Part shown: positions 25,130 through 33,764 of the stretch, piece after piece | Position numbering within the stretch: position 1 is the stretch's first letter | How the letters are laid out: each line of letters begins with the position of its first letter | NCBI GenBank assembly: GCA_039683095.1 | Contig: JBDKSB010000012.1 | Location: 342,293 to 406,292 of the forward strand | DNA from: Acidobacteriota bacterium | Lineage (GTDB): Bacteria; Acidobacteriota; Aminicenantia; Aminicenantales; Saccharicenantaceae | Length of the DNA: 64,000 nt | Direction: 5' to 3' | Translations under genes and position numbers: made by a program | Notes under the pieces: generated by a model | What the model was told of the DNA's origin: nothing | Seen by the model: only the letters and a program-made list of their open reading frames with translations | Database searches by the model: none

Positions 25130-26215
25130 TTACCTTACGGTACCGGGCTGCTTCTCCCACCAGGCGTCGATCGTCTCCATTTTAAGCGGCTCCGAGATGC
25201 CGTCTTGCGCGGCGGTCGCCTTGAAGCCCTGGCCCACGATGACGGTCTTGCCGTTCACGATATTGCGGAGTTCGACCTCGCCTTCGTAGACCGCGAGCTC
25301 CGTTCCTCCGTCGCTCTTGACCTCGAAGCTGAACCGGGTTCCCCGGATGCTTCCGACCGTGGGACTATGAATGACCTCGAACCACTTCCGGGCCAGCCGC
25401 CGCAAGGGTCTGAGGAGTTTCTCCGTCAGCTTGTCGAGGCTGCCGGGCTCTTCGAAATGCCGGCCGGGCTTCGGCCCCGACAGCCTGGCTTCCAGCTCCT
25501 CGGGTTTGTCCACGGCGGAGTACATCCGGCCCTTGACGAGCTCCATGGCCTGCTTGTCGACCGTGTCCCCTGCCAGCCTGATCTCGGATTCCCCTCCGAG
25601 GCGCACAACCGCGCGGCCTCCCAGGGTTTGGAGCTCGGCCCGGCCGCCGGGCCCGGTCGTGATCGCGTCCCCCGTTTCGAGAAAGACTGGTCCGCCCGAG
25701 GCCGGGTCGATGATCTCTCCGCTCTTCTTGGCGATCCGGACGCTGCCGGAAAGGTCGGAGACGAGCCCGCGGAGCTGCGGATCCGGGCCCGGGGTCCGGC
25801 CGAGCGCGTCTATCCGGCCCCGCAGGGCATCCCGGGAAGCGATCGATCTCGCCCGCAGGCGCTCGAGCGCGGCCCATGTCTCCTCGTTCTTCGTTCCGGC
25901 CGCCCGCGCCGTCCGCAGCGTCTCCTCGGCGGCCTTCTCGGCCCGAGCGTCGTTCGCCTGCCTGGCCCGCGACCGGATGTTCTCGAGCTTGCGGATGAGC
26001 CCGTCGTCCGCCTGGATGTCCCGCTTCACCTTCTCGAGATCGGCCTCTGTCCGCTCGATGACAGTCTGCGTCTTCAAATAGGCGCCGAGCAGAAAGGCCT
26101 TTGCCCCGTCCGGGTCCTGGTCGGCCTGGCCGCGAAGGATCGAGGCCGAGCCGGCAAGCAGCAGGCAGGCCAGGACGGCCAGGCCCGCCAGGTTCGGTTT
26201 CGTGATCCTCTTCAT
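25130..26215 (-). CDS. FecR-domain protein with N-terminal coiled coil, exported
   Basis: A 361-residue product. Three consecutive ATGs occur at 26221, 26218 and 26215. GGAG is best spaced for the last, so MKRITKPNLAGL is preferred. Residues 1-29 are a signal peptide or anchor. About 40-150 is a charged coiled coil. About 155-340 is a FecR-like beta domain (LSGSVRI, DAITTGPGGRAELQTLGG, HSPTVGSIRGTRFSFEV, GGTELAVYEGEVELRN). Classical FecR is an anti-sigma regulator, but here there is no sigma factor. Domain-only FecR proteins like this one are commonly envelope proteins in Acidobacteriota. It is the last gene of a three-gene operon with TPR and coiled-coil proteins. Confidence 0.88.
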   Translation of the reverse strand: MKRITKPNLAGLAVLACLLLAGSASILRGQADQDPDGAKAFLLGAYLKTQTVIERTEADLEKVKRDIQADDGLIRKLENIRSRARQANDARAEKAAEETLRTARAAGTKNEETWAALERLRARSIASRDALRGRIDALGRTPGPDPQLRGLVSDLSGSVRIAKKSGEIIDPASGGPVFLETGDAITTGPGGRAELQTLGGRAVVRLGGESEIRLAGDTVDKQAMELVKGRMYSAVDKPEELEARLSGPKPGRHFEEPGSLDKLTEKLLRPLRRLARKWFEVIHSPTVGSIRGTRFSFEVKSDGGTELAVYEGEVELRNIVNGKTVIVGQGFKATAAQDGISEPLKMETIDAWWEKQPGTVR

Positions 26216-26252
26216 CATCATCTCCAGTCTCCCGCGGGTCCGCCGCGGCGTC

Positions 26253-27953
26253 TCACCGGCGCTCCTGCAGGCGCTCCCAGGCCCAGATCTGTGCCTGGGC
26301 CGCAGTCGCGGAGGGCGCTTCGGGATCGAGCCCGATCACGGTCGTCAGATGCCCGATGGCCGCGCGATAATATCCGAGCTGGCCGCAAAGAAGGGCGGTG
26401 TTGACGAGGAGCCGGCGGTCGAAGGGCGCCAGGCCGAGGGCCGCCCCGTATTCATCGAGGGCGTCGAGGAACCGGCCTTGTTTGACGCGGGCGTCGCCGC
26501 CCAGGGCCAGCCGCCGCGCCCCGTCGGGCAGGCGGGCCAGCGACGGATCGGCCGCGAAAAGGGCTTCGACCTTCCCGCGAACTGATGCGGCGGTCGTCGT
26601 GTCGGCGAAGCGCACGGCGCAGGCGTATCCGGCCAAGGCCTCGGCCCGCCGGCCGGCCGCCGCCGCGGCGTCCGCCTTTTCCAGCCTCTCCCGGACGAGG
26701 TCTCGCGAAGCTTCGAAAAGGGCGGCCAAAGCGTTCGCCAGGTCGGCCCGGGGGGCCATCAGCTCCGCGGCCCGCACCTTGGCGAGGATCGCGCCGGCCC
26801 GTTCGAGATCGCCCTTCGCCGCGCAGGCCCTCGCTTCGAGCAGGCGGGCGCGCGGATCGCCCTTCACGGACAGGAGCAGGCCGAGGGCCTGGTCGGGCCG
26901 GCCTTCGTCGAGCCGCACGGCGGCCAGGGCCGTCCGCGCGTCGCCGTCCCCGGGAGCGGCCGCGCAGGCCGCCTCGGCGTCGCGGCGCGCCGCGTCCCGA
27001 TCGCCCATCTCCCGGCGGACGCGGCTGCGGCAGCCGAGGAGCGTGGCTGAGGCCTTCGACCCGGCCGGGACCAGCGCGACGGCCTTGTCCCAGGCGGCCG
27101 CCGCCTCAGGGAACCGGCCGGCCCGTTCATGGACCAGGCCTTGGCCATGGACCGGCCAGGGGTTGTTCCTCACCCAGCCCTCGGCCTTCGAGAACTCGTT
27201 CAGGGCGCCTTTCAGGTCCCCCATCGCCAGGCGGACGGAGCCTGCCGTCAGGAAGCACTCGGCGTCGAGCCGGCCGTCGCCGGCCCCGCCCGCGGCGGCC
27301 GGCCCGGCGGCGCGCCGGCTTATGGCGTCGAGGTTGATATCGGCGGCGCAGTTCGCGGCGGCCAAGGCGTCCCCGTAGCGCCTCATCCCCACGTAGATCG
27401 AGGCCAACGCCAGATACATGCGCGGGTCCCGGGGAGAGAGCTCGACCGCGCTCTTCTGCGCCGCGAGGGCGTCATCCGGCGATCCGCCGGCTCGATAGGC
27501 CTCGGCTAGCCCCGCATAAGCTTCGGCGGCGTCCGTCGGCCGCTCCCGGACGAGGGCGTCGGTCACGGCTTCGGCAAAGCTCGCGACGGCACTGGCCGGA
27601 TCGCCGGATTCGAGGAGGGCCCAGCCCAAATCTCTCTTGATCTTCCGGGAGGAAACCCAGGTCCAGCCCTGCTCGACGCGCGCCAGGACTTCCCGGTAGA
27701 CGAGGACCGCTTCGCCGGCGCGGCCGGCGGCCCGACAGGACCGGGCCATCATCAGCAGGTTCCTGCATCGCGTCTCGGCGTCCTTGCTTCTCGCGGCCGC
27801 ATCGCCGAAGATGGCGGTGGCTTTCTCGAAGTCCCCCGCGGAATAGGCGGACACTCCCTTCCGGTCCTGGGCCGCCAAGCCGGACGCCCCGGCGAGAACG
27901 CCCAGGAGGAGCCCGGCGGAGACCGTCCGTCGAACAGCCTGATCCCCGGTCAT
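26253..27953 (-). CDS. Secreted TPR-repeat protein
   Basis: A 566-residue, Ala/Arg-rich protein with signal peptide (about 9-28, ending GLAAQ) and a string of TPR-like helix pairs along its whole length, for example GDFEKATAIFGDAAARSKDA, EAYAGLAEAYRAGGSPDDAL, LASIYVGMRRYGDALAAAN and ALGLAPFDRRLLVNTALLCG. There is no enzymatic domain. It lies 7 bp downstream of the coiled-coil gene and 37 bp upstream of the FecR gene. The three exported proteins probably assemble in the cell envelope. Confidence 0.85.
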   Translation of the reverse strand: MTGDQAVRRTVSAGLLLGVLAGASGLAAQDRKGVSAYSAGDFEKATAIFGDAAARSKDAETRCRNLLMMARSCRAAGRAGEAVLVYREVLARVEQGWTWVSSRKIKRDLGWALLESGDPASAVASFAEAVTDALVRERPTDAAEAYAGLAEAYRAGGSPDDALAAQKSAVELSPRDPRMYLALASIYVGMRRYGDALAAANCAADINLDAISRRAAGPAAAGGAGDGRLDAECFLTAGSVRLAMGDLKGALNEFSKAEGWVRNNPWPVHGQGLVHERAGRFPEAAAAWDKAVALVPAGSKASATLLGCRSRVRREMGDRDAARRDAEAACAAAPGDGDARTALAAVRLDEGRPDQALGLLLSVKGDPRARLLEARACAAKGDLERAGAILAKVRAAELMAPRADLANALAALFEASRDLVRERLEKADAAAAAGRRAEALAGYACAVRFADTTTAASVRGKVEALFAADPSLARLPDGARRLALGGDARVKQGRFLDALDEYGAALGLAPFDRRLLVNTALLCGQLGYYRAAIGHLTTVIGLDPEAPSATAAQAQIWAWERLQERR

Positions 27954-27960
27954 CGCCGGC

Positions 27961-29103
27961 TCACTTTCCGTTCCCGGCCGGCCCGAGCCTGGATTCGAGC
28001 TCGCGGGCCTGGTCGCCGGCCCGCTTCGCCTCCTCCAGCAGGCCGCTCTCGTTGTCCGAGGCGATCTTCAGCCGGTTCTCGGCCTCGCCCTTGACGGCCT
28101 CGAGCTCCTTGAGCAGGGCGTCGGCCTCCCGCGCATCTTTCGGGCTGGAAGCGGTTTCGGCCCGCTGCTTGAGGTCGGCGATCCTCGTCCGGGCTTCGAG
28201 GAGGTCGGCCTCCGCGTCGACCTTCTGCCGTCTCACTTCGATAAGCTTCCGCGAAGTGTCGAGGAGCGCCCGCACTTGGTTCCTGTACTGGTCCATGACC
28301 TCCGTGGCGGCAACTGGCCCCGCGGCCGGACCGGCGCTCGCCTTCGCCCGGCAGGGCTCGTCAAGGGGTTCGCCGGACATGGCCTTCTGGGCCTGGAGGG
28401 TCATGAACTCGGCCTCGTCGTTCTTCCCCCGGGCCGCAAGGTCGCGGGCCCGTTCGGAAAAGTAGGCGGCGCAGCGAGCCCGGTCCGCGGCCGATCCGGG
28501 CTCCTTGCCCCGGACCGATGCCGCGGCGACCGGCTGGAAAGGCACGAGAGGGGCATTGGCGCCGCCCGCAGGGACGAGCATTTCGCCCCCCTGCCGGCGG
28601 GCCTTTTCGAGCCGCTTCAGCTCTCCGGCCTCGAAGGCCTCCCATCTGGCGACGGCTTTCTGCCGCTCTGCCTCCTGATCCCGGAGCGCCGCCTCGCGGG
28701 CCCGGAGAGCGGCGGCTTCCGACTCGGCGTCATCCTTGGCGGACGACCTGAATAGGCCGCCGATGAGCCCCGACACGATGTTTTGGATCGCCCTCTCGGC
28801 GATCTGGCCGGACGATACGGCATCGGGACCCGCCGCTCCCGAACCGCCCGAGCCTGCCGGCCTGCAAACGGGCGGACGGTTCTGGTCGGGACAGGTGCAG
28901 ATGTACTCGACGCCGCCGCGGACCATGATGACGGCCGTATGACCGCCGTTCCAGCGGGCGTTCAGGCCGCGGTCGCGGAGCCAGGCGTCGAGGGTTTCCC
29001 GGCACATCGCCTGCTGGCCGGAGGCCCTCGGCGGCAGCGCCGTCACGGCCGCCGCGAGCGCCAGGAGGATGGGGATCGGGGTCCGGCCCATGCTTGGTCC
29101 CAT
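27961..29103 (-). CDS. Exported protein with C-terminal coiled coil, function unknown
   Basis: A 380-residue product from ATG 29103 with AGGAGG 9 nt upstream. Residues 1-29 are a signal peptide. About 30-85 form a small domain with four cysteines (C34, then CTC and C in VEYICTCPDQNRPPVCRPAG). A glycine/alanine linker follows, then helical segments at about 115-175 and a long coiled coil at about 270-375. I recognise no family. It leads the FecR/TPR operon. The cysteine cluster could hold disulfides or, less likely outside the cytoplasm, a metal. Confidence 0.82.
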   Translation of the reverse strand: MGPSMGRTPIPILLALAAAVTALPPRASGQQAMCRETLDAWLRDRGLNARWNGGHTAVIMVRGGVEYICTCPDQNRPPVCRPAGSGGSGAAGPDAVSSGQIAERAIQNIVSGLIGGLFRSSAKDDAESEAAALRAREAALRDQEAERQKAVARWEAFEAGELKRLEKARRQGGEMLVPAGGANAPLVPFQPVAAASVRGKEPGSAADRARCAAYFSERARDLAARGKNDEAEFMTLQAQKAMSGEPLDEPCRAKASAGPAAGPVAATEVMDQYRNQVRALLDTSRKLIEVRRQKVDAEADLLEARTRIADLKQRAETASSPKDAREADALLKELEAVKGEAENRLKIASDNESGLLEEAKRAGDQARELESRLGPAGNGK

Positions 29104-29216
29104 GATCGGCCACCTCCTGTGCGAAACTGATCGGCCCGGAATAAGAGCGTGTATCTATCACAGGTCGGCGTCCGGAGTCCAGGAGATCATTCAATGACAG
29201 CCTGTCGGGCGACCCC

Positions 29217-29264
29217 GCCCGCAACGGCCCGGCTTCAGGCCCGGCGGGCGGTGATGACGCGGGG
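29217..29264 (-). repeat. 48-bp repeat partner overlapping the prmC 3' end
   Basis: This segment includes the prmC stop codon (29235-29237) and shares 44 of 48 bases with 25076-25123. Confidence 0.75.
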
Positions 29265-30086
29265 CTTGCCGGCCAGGTCCCAGGCCGTCTCGATCTCGGT
29301 CCAGCGCCTGCCGAAAAGCCCCAGCACCCTGTCCCTCTGCCCTTCGCCGATCTCGAAGATGAGGTAGCCGCCGGGCTTCAGGAAGGACCCGGAGCGCCGG
29401 ACCAGCCGCTCGATGACGTCGAGCCCCGACTCCCCCGCGAACAGGGCCCGTCGCGGCTCGAAGTCCCGGACGTCGGCCGGCAGGACCTCCCACTCGGCGC
29501 GCGAGACATAGGGCGGGTTCGAGACGATGAAATCGAACTTGAGGCCGCTGCCGCGGAAGGCCGAGAGCAGGTCGCTCCGCAGAAACTCGATGCGCCGGGC
29601 CTTGTGGCGGGCCGCGTTCCTCCGGGCCACCCGCAGCGCCCTCTCGGAGACGTCCACGGCCCGGATCCGGGCCCGCGGCAGCTCCCGGGCCAGGGCGACG
29701 GCGATGCAGCCGCTGCCCGTCCCGACGTCGACGATGTCCTCGTCCTCCCGGCTCGAGAGCTCGAGGACCTTCTCGACCAGGCCCTCGGTCTCCGGCCGCG
29801 GCACGAGGACGGACGGGCCCACCTCGAACGGGAGGGACCAGAACTCCCTGGTCCCGGCGAGGTGCGCCAGCGGCGCGCCCGCCAGCCGCCGTTCGACCAG
29901 GCGCCTGAAGAACGCCTCGGCCTGCGGCGGGCACGGCCTGTCCGGGGCGGCCAGGTAGCGCTCCTCCGTCAGCCGGGCCGCGCGCAGCAGGAGGACCTTG
30001 GCTTCGAGGAGGGCTTGGGGCCGGCCGCCGAGAAGGGCGGCGCCGGTGCGGAAGAGTTCGCTTAGGGTCGTCGTGTTAGCGTCCAA
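29235..30086 (-). CDS. prmC: Peptide chain release factor N5-glutamine methyltransferase
   Basis: A 283-residue class I SAM methyltransferase that methylates the Gln of the GGQ motif in RF1/RF2. The SAM-binding loop is VDVGTGSGCIAVALA (about residues 121-135), and the catalytic motif NPPY occurs in FDIIV-type context as DFIVSNPPYVSRAEW. The N-terminal helical domain (about 1-80) and overall length match PrmC. Its ATG overlaps the end of prfA by 11 bp, giving the usual prfA-prmC coupling. Its last codons lie within a 48-bp sequence also found at 25076-25123. Confidence 0.96.
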   Translation of the reverse strand: MDANTTTLSELFRTGAALLGGRPQALLEAKVLLLRAARLTEERYLAAPDRPCPPQAEAFFRRLVERRLAGAPLAHLAGTREFWSLPFEVGPSVLVPRPETEGLVEKVLELSSREDEDIVDVGTGSGCIAVALARELPRARIRAVDVSERALRVARRNAARHKARRIEFLRSDLLSAFRGSGLKFDFIVSNPPYVSRAEWEVLPADVRDFEPRRALFAGESGLDVIERLVRRSGSFLKPGGYLIFEIGEGQRDRVLGLFGRRWTEIETAWDLAGKPRVITARRA

Positions 30087-31179
30087 CGTCCTTGGCCTGG
30101 CCGCCCTCGGGAGCGGTTTCGCCCAGCGCCTGGGCTTGGGCCTGGCTGACGAGATGTCCCAGGATCTCGTCGAGGTCCCCGTCCAGGACGGCTTCGATGT
30201 TGTGGAAGTTCTCGTTCAGGCGGTGGTCGGTGATGCGCGACTGGGGAAAGTTGTAGGTCCGGATCTTCTCGCTCCGCTCCCCCGTCCCGACCTGGGAGCG
30301 GCGGTGGTCGGCGATCTTGGCCTGCCGCTCCCGCTCGGCGATGTCCATGAGCCGCGAGCGCAGGACCCGGAGGGCCTTCTCCTTGTTCCGGTGCTGGGAT
30401 TTCTCGTCCTGGCAGGAGACGACGAGGCCGGACGGCTTATGGGTGATGCGGATGGCCGTGTAGTTCCGGTTGACGTTCTGGCCGCCCGGGCCCGACGAGC
30501 CGAAGGCCTCGATCTTGAGGTCCTTCGGGTCGATCTTGAGGTCGATCTCCTCGGCTTCCGGCAGCACGGCCACAGTAGCGGTCGAGGTGTGGATGCGGCC
30601 GGCCGCCTCGGTCTTCGGCACGCGCTGGACGCGGTGGACGCCGCTCTCGTACTTCAGCAACGCGTAGGCGCCGGCGCCGCGGATCTCGGCGATGGCCTCC
30701 TTGACCCCGCCGACCGGCGAGAAGCTGGTGTCGACGACCTCGAGCTTCCAGCCCCGCTTCTCGGCGAACCGGGCGTACATGCGGAATAGGTCCTGGGCGA
30801 AGAGCGAGGCCTCGTCGCCGCCGGCCCCGGCCCGGATCTCCAGGATGACGTTCTTCCCGTCGTTGGGGTCCTTGGGCAGGAGCAGGGTCCGGAGCTCGCC
30901 GGCCAGAGCGTTCTCCCGGGCCTCCAGGTCCGCGGCCTCGCCCTCGGCCAGGCGCCTGAGGTCGGGCTCGCTGGCCGGGTCGGCCAGGAGGGCCTGGGTC
31001 TCGGCGCGGTCCTTGCGGACGCGCGTCCACTCCTGGAATTTGCGGTAGACGGGCTCGAGCTCGGCCCGTTCCTTGGCCAGCTCGCGGATCTTCTGCGGAT
31101 TGGCGGCGATCGCGGGGTCGGAGAGGGCGGCGGTCAGCTGACGGTATTTATCCTCGATCGCCTGGAGTTCAGGGATCAT
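30076..31179 (-). CDS. prfA: Peptide chain release factor 1
   Basis: A 367-residue class I release factor for UAA/UAG. The peptidyl-hydrolysis motif is in GSSGPGGQNVNRNYTAIR. The codon-recognition tripeptide PKT in RVPKTEAAGRIHTS is of the PxT (RF1) type rather than SPF (RF2). The N-terminal helical domain and the acidic AGAGGDEASLFAQDL segment are as expected. It lies 10 bp downstream of rpmE and overlaps prmC, the gene for the enzyme that modifies its GGQ glutamine. Confidence 0.97.
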   Translation of the reverse strand: MIPELQAIEDKYRQLTAALSDPAIAANPQKIRELAKERAELEPVYRKFQEWTRVRKDRAETQALLADPASEPDLRRLAEGEAADLEARENALAGELRTLLLPKDPNDGKNVILEIRAGAGGDEASLFAQDLFRMYARFAEKRGWKLEVVDTSFSPVGGVKEAIAEIRGAGAYALLKYESGVHRVQRVPKTEAAGRIHTSTATVAVLPEAEEIDLKIDPKDLKIEAFGSSGPGGQNVNRNYTAIRITHKPSGLVVSCQDEKSQHRNKEKALRVLRSRLMDIAERERQAKIADHRRSQVGTGERSEKIRTYNFPQSRITDHRLNENFHNIEAVLDGDLDEILGHLVSQAQAQALGETAPEGGQAKDVGR

Positions 31180-31189
31180 CGGTCGCGGA

Positions 31190-31447
31190 TCAACGCGAGG
31201 ATTTCTTGGTCTTCGCCAGGTTCTTGATGTTCCGGTTCCGGAAGTCCTTGGCGTCGCCGAATTTCTTCTTGAACTTCTCGACCCGGCCGGCGCTGTCGAT
31301 GAACTTCTGCTTGCCGGTGAAGAAGGGGTGGCACTGGGAGCAGATCTCGACCCGGATCTCCTTCTTCGTTGACCGCGTCATGAACGTGCTGCCGCAGGCG
31401 CAGGTCACGAGGCAGTCCTGGTATTCGGGATGGACGTCTTTTTTCAT
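31190..31447 (-). CDS. rpmE: 50S ribosomal protein L31, zinc-binding form
   Basis: An 85-residue protein starting [12 protein letters not shown], with AAGGAGAT upstream. It has the four zinc ligands of the C+ type, C16, C18, C36 and C39 (CAC and CSQC), and [18 protein letters not shown], the standard L31 core. A basic C-terminal extension ([11 protein letters not shown]) is present. It is encoded just ahead of prfA and prmC, the common bacterial arrangement. Confidence 0.97.
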   Translation of the reverse strand: MKKDVHPEYQDCLVTCACGSTFMTRSTKKEIRVEICSQCHPFFTGKQKFIDSAGRVEKFKKKFGDAKDFRNRNIKNLAKTKKSSR

Positions 31448-31482
31448 GGACGATCTCCTTGAGCGCGGTATTATAGCAGAAT

Positions 31483-32352
31483 CTATGCGCCGCCGCAAAG
31501 CGTGGGGATGTCGGCGGATTTCCTCTCGAATTCGTCCTTGTCGACGGTGAAGGACAGGGCCTTCAGCCCCGTTTTCACGACCTCTTTATAGCGCCGGGAG
31601 TCGAAATACTCCTTGAGCGGGCGGGTGAAGGGGAAGAGCTGCTCGGCGGCCTGCCACTCGAAGACGCTGCCGTCGGCCCGCCGCAGGCAGTTCAGGTGGA
31701 CGACCCAGGCCAGCTGGCGGAAAGGCATGTGGCGGAACTCCCGGCGGATGGCCAGGAGCTCGGCCTCCTTGAGCGGGTCCCAGAAGTGGAAGTAGCGCGA
31801 GAAGAGCACCCCGTTGTGAAAATAGGCCGGGAAGGCCAGGAGGCAGTCCTTGTGCGTCAGGCGTCCGAGGTAGACGAACAGGTCCTTGATCTTGGCCCGT
31901 AGGCTCAGGCCGGGCCGGGTCTGGCCGGGCATGGGCGAGAACGGCTCGCCCGGCTTGACCAGGGGGTTCTGTATGGTCAGCCACTCGAAGGCCAGGGCCC
32001 GCTGCGGCGGCAGCGCGGGCAGGCCGTCCGCGGTCTGCCTGGCGATGAAGTCGCACTCCTTGACCTTTATGTCGACGATCAGGTTGTCCGGGGCGGGCTC
32101 GCGCAGGAAGATCTGCAGCCGCTGTGTCGGGTACTCGGACGAGTCGAGATCGTAGGCCAGCGGCCAGAGGAAGCGCTTGCGGGCCTCCTTGAGGAAGCCC
32201 TTCTTGTTGAGGACGGCCAGGACCTCGTTGAGCGAGTAGCGGCCGAGGAAGAGGGAGCTCCCCTGCGTGACATGGAGCTCGGTGAAGATGTCGGACTCGT
32301 CAACGATCGGGGATTCGTCCCAGAAAGGATCAGCCGCCCCGGCCTTCTTCAT
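31483..32352 (-). CDS. Conserved-looking hypothetical protein
   Basis: A 289-residue soluble protein with no signal peptide or transmembrane segment. Composition and codon use match its neighbours and it starts with an ATGA overlap on the rsmD stop, so it is a real gene. Notable stretches are [39 protein letters not shown] and [20 protein letters not shown] recognise no domain. The position between rsmD and rpmE suggests a housekeeping role, but nothing in the sequence shows one. Confidence 0.8.
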   Translation of the reverse strand: MKKAGAADPFWDESPIVDESDIFTELHVTQGSSLFLGRYSLNEVLAVLNKKGFLKEARKRFLWPLAYDLDSSEYPTQRLQIFLREPAPDNLIVDIKVKECDFIARQTADGLPALPPQRALAFEWLTIQNPLVKPGEPFSPMPGQTRPGLSLRAKIKDLFVYLGRLTHKDCLLAFPAYFHNGVLFSRYFHFWDPLKEAELLAIRREFRHMPFRQLAWVVHLNCLRRADGSVFEWQAAEQLFPFTRPLKEYFDSRRYKEVVKTGLKALSFTVDKDEFERKSADIPTLCGGA

Positions 32353-33020
32353 GTCCCTATTTTAAGGGAACGCCGCTTCGCGGGCAAGCGGGTCCCGGAC
32401 CGCTTCGGCGGGGCGCTTTCGGCCGCGGCCTCAACGGCGGCCTCGGCGGCGGTTCCGGCGCCCGGACCGGACGGCAGGGAAGTGAACAGCTCCAGGATGT
32501 CGTCGCCCATGTCCACCCGGCGCTCGAGCTTGAAGTCGCCGAGCTTGGGTTTGATCTTGAAGAAATGGCGGAGGACGATCAGGCCGCCGGGCTTGAGCAG
32601 GCCGCGCTTGCGGATGACCTTGAGCGGGTTCCGCTCCTCCAGGAGCCGGTAGGGCGGATCGAGGAAGATGACGTCGAAGCGCACCCCCTCCCCGGCCAGG
32701 TCGATGACGGCCCGGTTGAACTCCCGGTGGAGGACGACGGACTTCTCCTCGGCCCCGCACCGGGCGATGTTGGCGCGGATGACCTTGACCGCCGGATAGA
32801 ACTCGTCGACGAAGACGCACTTCGCCGCGCCGCGGCTCAGGGCCTCGAGCCCGATCGAGCCCGTGCCGGCGAAGCCGTCGAGACAGGCCGCGCCGGGCAG
32901 CCGGCCGCCGACGATGCTGAAGAGGGCCCCCTTGACCTTGTCCTGCATCGGGCGGACCGAGGTGCTGGGCACGAGCTTGAGACGGCGCCCCTTGTAGATG
33001 CCGCTGATGATCCTGATCAT
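32349..33020 (-). CDS. rsmD: 16S rRNA (guanine(966)-N(2))-methyltransferase
   Basis: A 223-residue class I methyltransferase. The start MIRIISGIYKGRRLKL and VRPMQDKVKGALFSIV are the RsmD N-terminal signature. DGFAGTGSIGLEALSRGA is the SAM-binding loop, and FLDPPYRLL carries the catalytic DPPY of N2-guanine methyltransferases. The last about 35 residues are an Ala/Pro-rich basic extension beyond the usual end. It overlaps the next gene by 4 bp (ATGA). It is more likely RsmD than another DPPY methyltransferase because of the N-terminal signature. Confidence 0.93.
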   Translation of the reverse strand: MIRIISGIYKGRRLKLVPSTSVRPMQDKVKGALFSIVGGRLPGAACLDGFAGTGSIGLEALSRGAAKCVFVDEFYPAVKVIRANIARCGAEEKSVVLHREFNRAVIDLAGEGVRFDVIFLDPPYRLLEERNPLKVIRKRGLLKPGGLIVLRHFFKIKPKLGDFKLERRVDMGDDILELFTSLPSGPGAGTAAEAAVEAAAESAPPKRSGTRLPAKRRSLKIGT

Positions 33021-33021
33021 G

Positions 33022-33654
33022 TCAGTAGATGACGACGACCTGGCCGGGCCGCGTCTCGAGGCGCAGGACGCCGTGCGGCAGCTCGTACCAATCGTCGAGG
33101 GACGTCGGCGCGACGCCCTGGAGGCGGGCGACGACGCCGATGACCAGGTCGATGAAGGCGGGCGAGATCTCCTGGGCGCCCAGGAAAAGCTTGTCCATGG
33201 TGATGCGGATCCTGCCGTCCCCGGTCTGGATATGGGCGGCGAAGAGCAGGTCCTGCTTCTGCGGCAGGACGCCGCCGGCCTGGGGCTGGCCCAGGTCGAT
33301 GCTGATGCGGCCCTCGACCTTGTCGCCGGCCAGGAGCTTGAGCACGGCGCCCTTGACGTACGGGCCGCCCTCGGCCTCGAGCCGGCAGGCGGTGTAGGCG
33401 TTGAATTCGTCCTCGCTGAAGGTCAGGCGGCGCGATCCCGGCGCGGCCGCGGGAACGGCCGGGACGGGCTTCTTCCGGGAGGGAGAAAGCTGCCGGGCCT
33501 CGGCCTGGATCCTGTCCAGGGCGGCGAAGACCGGGGCAGCCTTGGCCCGGACCTCGGGCGGCACCTCGGCCAAGACGGCCAGGGCCGCGCCGGCAATCAG
33601 GACCGCTCCAGCCGCCCAGGCGGACGGGCGCGGGGCTCTCGATCGAAACATCAT
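33022..33654 (-). CDS. Hypothetical exported protein
   Basis: A 210-residue product with an N-terminal signal or anchor (about 12-29, SAWAAGAVLIAGAALAVLAE). A proline-rich spacer (about 55-72) is followed by a beta-rich domain of about 135 residues with LTFSEDEFNAYTACRLE, GAVLKLLAGDKVEGRISID and LPHGVLRLETRPGQVVVIY. It looks like a periplasmic lipid- or ligand-binding beta fold, but I know no family match. It precedes rsmD by 1 bp and heads the translation operon. Confidence 0.78.
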   Translation of the reverse strand: MMFRSRAPRPSAWAAGAVLIAGAALAVLAEVPPEVRAKAAPVFAALDRIQAEARQLSPSRKKPVPAVPAAAPGSRRLTFSEDEFNAYTACRLEAEGGPYVKGAVLKLLAGDKVEGRISIDLGQPQAGGVLPQKQDLLFAAHIQTGDGRIRITMDKLFLGAQEISPAFIDLVIGVVARLQGVAPTSLDDWYELPHGVLRLETRPGQVVVIY

Positions 33655-33696
33655 GACGTGCTTCCGCCCTTATGTTAGCAGATAAGGGGATCGGAG

Positions 33697-33717
33697 AAAA
33701 CAGGCCGTTCGCGGCCT
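33697..33717 (-). terminator. Candidate terminator of the ABC transporter operon
   Basis: Minus-strand AGGCCG, CGAA loop, CGGCCT (33702-33717) followed by GTTTT. A short 6-bp stem 48 bp beyond the permease stop. Confidence 0.55.
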
Positions 33718-33764
33718 TTGGAGAGGATCCCCGGAGCGCGGGGACGGACGGGAAACGGGAGGGA

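Noticed and set aside
32349-32352. Overlapping stop/start pairs as sequencing errors
   Set aside because: ATGA or GTGA overlaps occur at many boundaries in the window with intact proteins on both sides, so they are normal translational coupling.
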